DNA of 8,358 bases, taken from positions 1-8,358 of the forward strand of contig JBBTYJ010000023.1 of NCBI GenBank assembly GCA_038061835.1, written 5' to 3'. Source of the stretch: UBA5004 sp038061835. Its GTDB lineage: Bacteria > Patescibacteriota > Minisyncoccia > Phycocordibacterales > Zambryskibacteraceae. The translations under genes and the position numbers were made by a program. Positions 5,813 through 8,358 of the stretch are shown one piece after another (within the stretch, counting starts at the first letter, position 1; every line of letters starts with the position of its first letter). The notes under the pieces were generated by a model that was not told where the DNA came from, searched no databases, and saw only the letters and a list, made by a program, of their open reading frames with translations.

Positions 5813-6913
5813 TCTCGGGCCTTGGGAGTGGCGCCCCATACTTGAGAGTACTCCGAGAGCGAACCACTCGGTTATCAAATGCGACCCGCCATAACTCATA
5901 AACGGAAAAGTAATACCTGTTATCGGCAAAACGCCCATATTCATACCGGCATGAATAAAAATATGGACAGCAAATAAAATGGTAACGCCAAAACCGAAAA
6001 AGGTTTCAAAATTAGTGGCGGCCAATTCCGCATTGTTCACTATTCTAATAAAAAGAAGCAGGCAAAGCGCGAGAAGAATGACTGTGCCGATAAATCCCCA
6101 TTCTTCAGCAAACGCGGCAAAGATAAAATCGGTTTCGTATTCTGGCAAAAATTGCAATTTTGATTGGCTACCTTGACCTATACCTTTACCGAATAAGCCA
6201 CCTGAACCAACTGCAACGGTAGATTGGTAAGCGTTATAACCGGCGCCTCTGATGTCGGCGAGCGGATGAATGAAAGATAGAATCCTTGCTTTCTGATACG
6301 GAGCAAAAATTGATGTCCAAAGAACAACAAAGGTTAAGAGCCCTAAAATCATCACGAAGAGCAAATGTTTTTTGGAAATGCCGGAAACTAATACCATGCC
6401 AAGCCAAATACCGAAAATAACCACGGATCCGCCAAAATCCGGTTGCAAAAACACCAGAATGAAAATGATGAATGCGTAGATACCTGACACTAGAATATGT
6501 CTTATATTTTTTATCTCAATATGTCTACGAGAAAAATATTTGGCAAGCATCAGAATGATCACTAGTGCGGCGGGATCCGAGGGCTGAAAAGCAAACGCTC
6601 CAAACTGAAACCAACTTTGTGCCCCTCTTGTTACTTCACCAGCCAAAAGCAGAACCAGAAGCATCAGAAAAGTGATGGCAAAAATTGATACCAATATCTT
6701 GGTGCTACGTAGAAAACGCCAATCGACTAACGCCGTGATAAAAAAGACAAGTACCGAAACAAGAAGCCAGACACCCTGACGAAAGAAAAAATAATTCTCA
6801 CCAGTAAAAAAATTCATGGTCACCAGTCCGGCTAAAGACAGGAGAATTGCGGGTATAAAGAGGTACCAATCAACACGCATTTTGTTCCCAAACTTGGTTA
6901 TCGCCTCGGTCAT
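5807..6913 (-). CDS. rodA: RodA-type SEDS peptidoglycan glycosyltransferase
   Basis: 368-residue polytopic protein of the SEDS family (RodA/FtsW/SpoVE) with about ten membrane helices. RodA polymerises glycan strands from lipid II during wall elongation and works with a class B penicillin-binding protein, not present here. Motifs: VDWYLFIP (14-21), GAQSWFQFGAFAFQPSD (97-113), FLQPDFGG (155-162), RILSFIHPLAD (210-220), GYNAYQSTVAVGSGGLFGKG (225-244), FLPEYETDFIFAAFAEEWG (255-273) with the catalytic Asp262, GMNMGVLPITGITFPFMSYGG (323-343). The SGGLFGKGIGQGSQSKLQFLPE run is RodA-like more than FtsW-like. Odd points: the usual QPSE-x-x-K motif reads QPSD-x-x-A, and QPDxGT is QPDFGG. The ATG overlaps the stop of the VWA gene by 4 nt (ATGA), so the two are translationally coupled. 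The stop overlaps the convergent GT4 gene by 6 bp. Confidence 0.95.
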   Translation of the reverse strand: MTEAITKFGNKMRVDWYLFIPAILLSLAGLVTMNFFTGENYFFFRQGVWLLVSVLVFFITALVDWRFLRSTKILVSIFAITFLMLLVLLLAGEVTRGAQSWFQFGAFAFQPSDPAALVIILMLAKYFSRRHIEIKNIRHILVSGIYAFIIFILVFLQPDFGGSVVIFGIWLGMVLVSGISKKHLLFVMILGLLTFVVLWTSIFAPYQKARILSFIHPLADIRGAGYNAYQSTVAVGSGGLFGKGIGQGSQSKLQFLPEYETDFIFAAFAEEWGFIGTVILLALCLLLFIRIVNNAELAATNFETFFGFGVTILFAVHIFIHAGMNMGVLPITGITFPFMSYGGSHLITEWFALGVLSSMGRHSQGPRL

Positions 6914-8310
6914 TTCAAGAAACTTTTGTTTGGCAAAATCCGTATATAAATATCTATGACAGCTGGATTTTTTCTGCAGATTTTAATGGCGATTTGATTG
7001 TAAATGCTATTGAGATCATCCGCCGACGGAGCAAAATAGGCCTCGGTGGTGGTGGTCGCAAGCGTTCGTAACAGATTTGTATTTATGTCCTTGCCAAGAC
7101 CAATAGTGTAAATACTAATACCATCTTGTCGAGCCAAATTTGCCGCTTCCAAAGCGTAGGTTTCCGGATAATTTTGTACTCCGGTCTTGATTGGTAAATT
7201 AGGCACTCCATCGGTAAGAAGCACCACGGCTTTATTGGCATCTTTTCTATGTCGCGCGGAATTTAATTCATCCCTGGCGGCCAAGATACCAGTCCCGATA
7301 TTTGTATTTTGTACACCGCCAACCGCGGCGATAGCAATATTGTTTATTGCCTTTTTGATAGTCTCAAGTCCGGCATCGAGAGTCGCATCAATAGGATTGG
7401 TCGCCTCGTTGGCAAAAGATATTAGAGAATAAAGAGTGTTCCCCTCTAATTGATCGGTGAAATAACGAGCAGCGCTCTTCACATCAGTGAGGGGTTGCGG
7501 CGGCGTAGTCCCCAAGAAGGCCATGCTACCGGAGCGATCCATGACCAAAGCGACATCAACAGGATGGCCGCATACATTTTCCTTGATCTTAAATGGTTCC
7601 GACCAATTGAAAGTAATGGGCACCGAATACCCGCTAGCGAGCTTTTCCACAAAGGTTTTTGCAGCGGCAATAAGATTACCGTCATCTCCAGACACAAGAG
7701 CGGTAAGCTCGATGTTAGAAACTTCATTCAGTGAGTCATTCACAAGCAAGGCGCCAACTCGCGGTTTAGTATCTTCTCTGGTAAGAAGAATGCTTCTCGT
7801 TTCTACATTTCTAACTGTTTGAGTATTTTTTTGCCAGACAAAAGTATCGGTATGCCATTCGAGTGTGGCTCGATCCAGTTGCCGGTCTTCCAGATCTATG
7901 GGACCTTCAAAGACGATAAAAGTATTTGTATTGGGCACAAAGGTTTCCGATTCTATGGTGCGCACTGGTACAAGAGATGTCTTCTCAAAGAGTTTCAGAG
8001 TGTAACGAGCATGCAGAATTTCGGCCGCAATATTAGGATTCTCTACCACCGCGGCCACACCGTAGACACCTTGTCCAAATTCAAAGATTCGAGGATCGCC
8101 CTTAGAAATAAGTGGGAGCGATTGAGCGGTACAAAGTAATTGGCACGAACCGCCACAATCCACGCCCGTCTCATCGCCATTTTGTTTAAGATCATTACAA
8201 GCGGGCGCCCGATAGAATATAAAAAATCCCGGTACTCCAATCATGACAAACAAAGCAGAAACAACAATGGCCAAAACAATTCTCTTGCGCTGAATAGACC
8301 ATTGATTCAT
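6910..8310 (-). CDS. membrane-anchored von Willebrand factor A domain protein
   Basis: 466-residue extracytoplasmic protein. Order: basic N-terminus and one signal-anchor helix (10-33); a cysteine knot-like motif with NGDETGVDCGG (44-54) and Cys38, 52, 56, 60; a beta-rich segment with VENPN (89-93; about 74-160); a second one (about 183-240) starting RVGALLVNDSLNEVSNIEL; then a VWA domain (about 251-442) with a full metal-binding MIDAS set: Asp258, Ser260, Ser262 (DRSGS), a Thr in NTNIGTG (probably Thr336) and Asp367 (TDG). VWA domains bind protein or matrix partners through this metal. Cys247 and Cys445 bracket the domain and probably form a disulfide; all six cysteines lie outside the membrane helix. 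There is no C-terminal helix. Partner unknown; coupling to rodA by ATGA overlap suggests a role in wall or envelope assembly. The start follows an extended -10 by 7 nt and lies about 24 nt from the 5S end. Confidence 0.88.
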   Translation of the reverse strand: MNQWSIQRKRIVLAIVVSALFVMIGVPGFFIFYRAPACNDLKQNGDETGVDCGGSCQLLCTAQSLPLISKGDPRIFEFGQGVYGVAAVVENPNIAAEILHARYTLKLFEKTSLVPVRTIESETFVPNTNTFIVFEGPIDLEDRQLDRATLEWHTDTFVWQKNTQTVRNVETRSILLTREDTKPRVGALLVNDSLNEVSNIELTALVSGDDGNLIAAAKTFVEKLASGYSVPITFNWSEPFKIKENVCGHPVDVALVMDRSGSMAFLGTTPPQPLTDVKSAARYFTDQLEGNTLYSLISFANEATNPIDATLDAGLETIKKAINNIAIAAVGGVQNTNIGTGILAARDELNSARHRKDANKAVVLLTDGVPNLPIKTGVQNYPETYALEAANLARQDGISIYTIGLGKDINTNLLRTLATTTTEAYFAPSADDLNSIYNQIAIKICRKNPAVIDIYIRILPNKSFLK

Positions 8311-8317
8311 AAGATAT

Positions 8318-8326
8318 AGTGTATCA
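8318..8326 (-). promoter_or_regulatory. extended -10 promoter of the VWA-rodA operon
   Basis: TGATACACT on the minus strand combines a TGn extension with a TACACT -10 (4/6 to consensus), and the ATG follows 7 nt later, giving a leaderless start as at secD. Its -35 position would lie inside the 3' end of 5S rRNA, where no -35 match is seen, which fits extended -10 promoters. Weak on its own; supported by the shared spacing. Confidence 0.4.
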
Positions 8327-8334
8327 AATACTTT

Positions 8335-8358
8335 GTTCTGGCGGCTACCTACTTTCCC
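8335..8358 (-). rRNA. 5S rRNA, 3' end (partial, runs off right edge)
   Basis: The minus strand begins GGGAAAGTAGGTAGCCGCCA, matching the 3' end of bacterial 5S rRNA (E. coli GCGAGAGTAGGGAACTGCCA). GCCGCCAGAA would be the 3' strand of helix I; the 5' strand lies off the right edge. The exact mature end (8334-8336) is approximate. No terminator is visible between it and the VWA start codon. Only 24 nt are visible, so identity rests on motif and on the matching orientation of the 16S end at the other edge. Confidence 0.8.

Noticed and set aside
1..8358. CRISPR array, tRNA, IS element, toxin-antitoxin or phage genes
   Set aside because: No spaced direct repeats, no tRNA cloverleaf, no transposase or integrase motifs on either strand by eye.

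Overview
The window looks like a complete or near-complete metagenomic contig from a Candidate Phyla Radiation (Patescibacteria), probably Parcubacteria-like bacterium. The evidence is the 16S rRNA 5' end, the compact gene packing, the lack of Shine-Dalgarno sites before the genes, and a surface protein carrying an ETGVDCGG cysteine motif of a kind I associate with this group. The taxonomic call is inference: only about 52 nt of 16S and 24 nt of 5S are present. Both ends lie inside rRNA genes on the minus strand: the 16S 5' end at the left and the 5S 3' end at the right.

Layout, left to right. Positions 1-52 are the 16S 5' end (minus). Positions 53-300 are its leader and promoter, with a boxB-like hairpin, a boxA-like antitermination site and a second strong hairpin. 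Positions 360-989 form an AT-rich island with one orphan four-helix membrane protein (plus) and a spacer without a convincing gene. Then comes a minus-strand cluster: secF (990-2000), secD (2002-3315) and a polyprenyl-phosphate sugar-1-phosphate transferase (3337-4692). A GT4 glycosyltransferase (4736-5812, plus) is divergent from the transferase across 43 bp and ends overlapping the stop of rodA. A minus-strand pair follows: a membrane-anchored von Willebrand A protein (6910-8310) translationally coupled to rodA (5807-6913). The VWA gene starts about 24 nt after the 5S 3' end.

Almost everything here serves the cell envelope. SecD and SecF pull exported proteins across the membrane using ion flow. 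The sugar-phosphate transferase and the GT4 enzyme look like the first and a later step of a lipid-linked surface glycan. RodA is the SEDS glycan polymerase of wall elongation, and the VWA protein is an extracytoplasmic anchored adhesion or scaffold module.

The most notable observations are these. (1) Several genes have a -10 box ending 7-8 nt before the start codon, implying leaderless mRNAs, and this moves the secD start. (2) A 27-bp, 89% GC palindromic REP-like element lies in frame inside secF. (3) Both contig ends fall in rRNA, suggesting more than one rRNA locus. (4) A VWA domain appears to be nested in a beta-sandwich protein, bracketed by two cysteines. (5) No terminator is visible between 5S and the VWA-rodA operon. 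I found no CRISPR array, IS element, tRNA or defence system.
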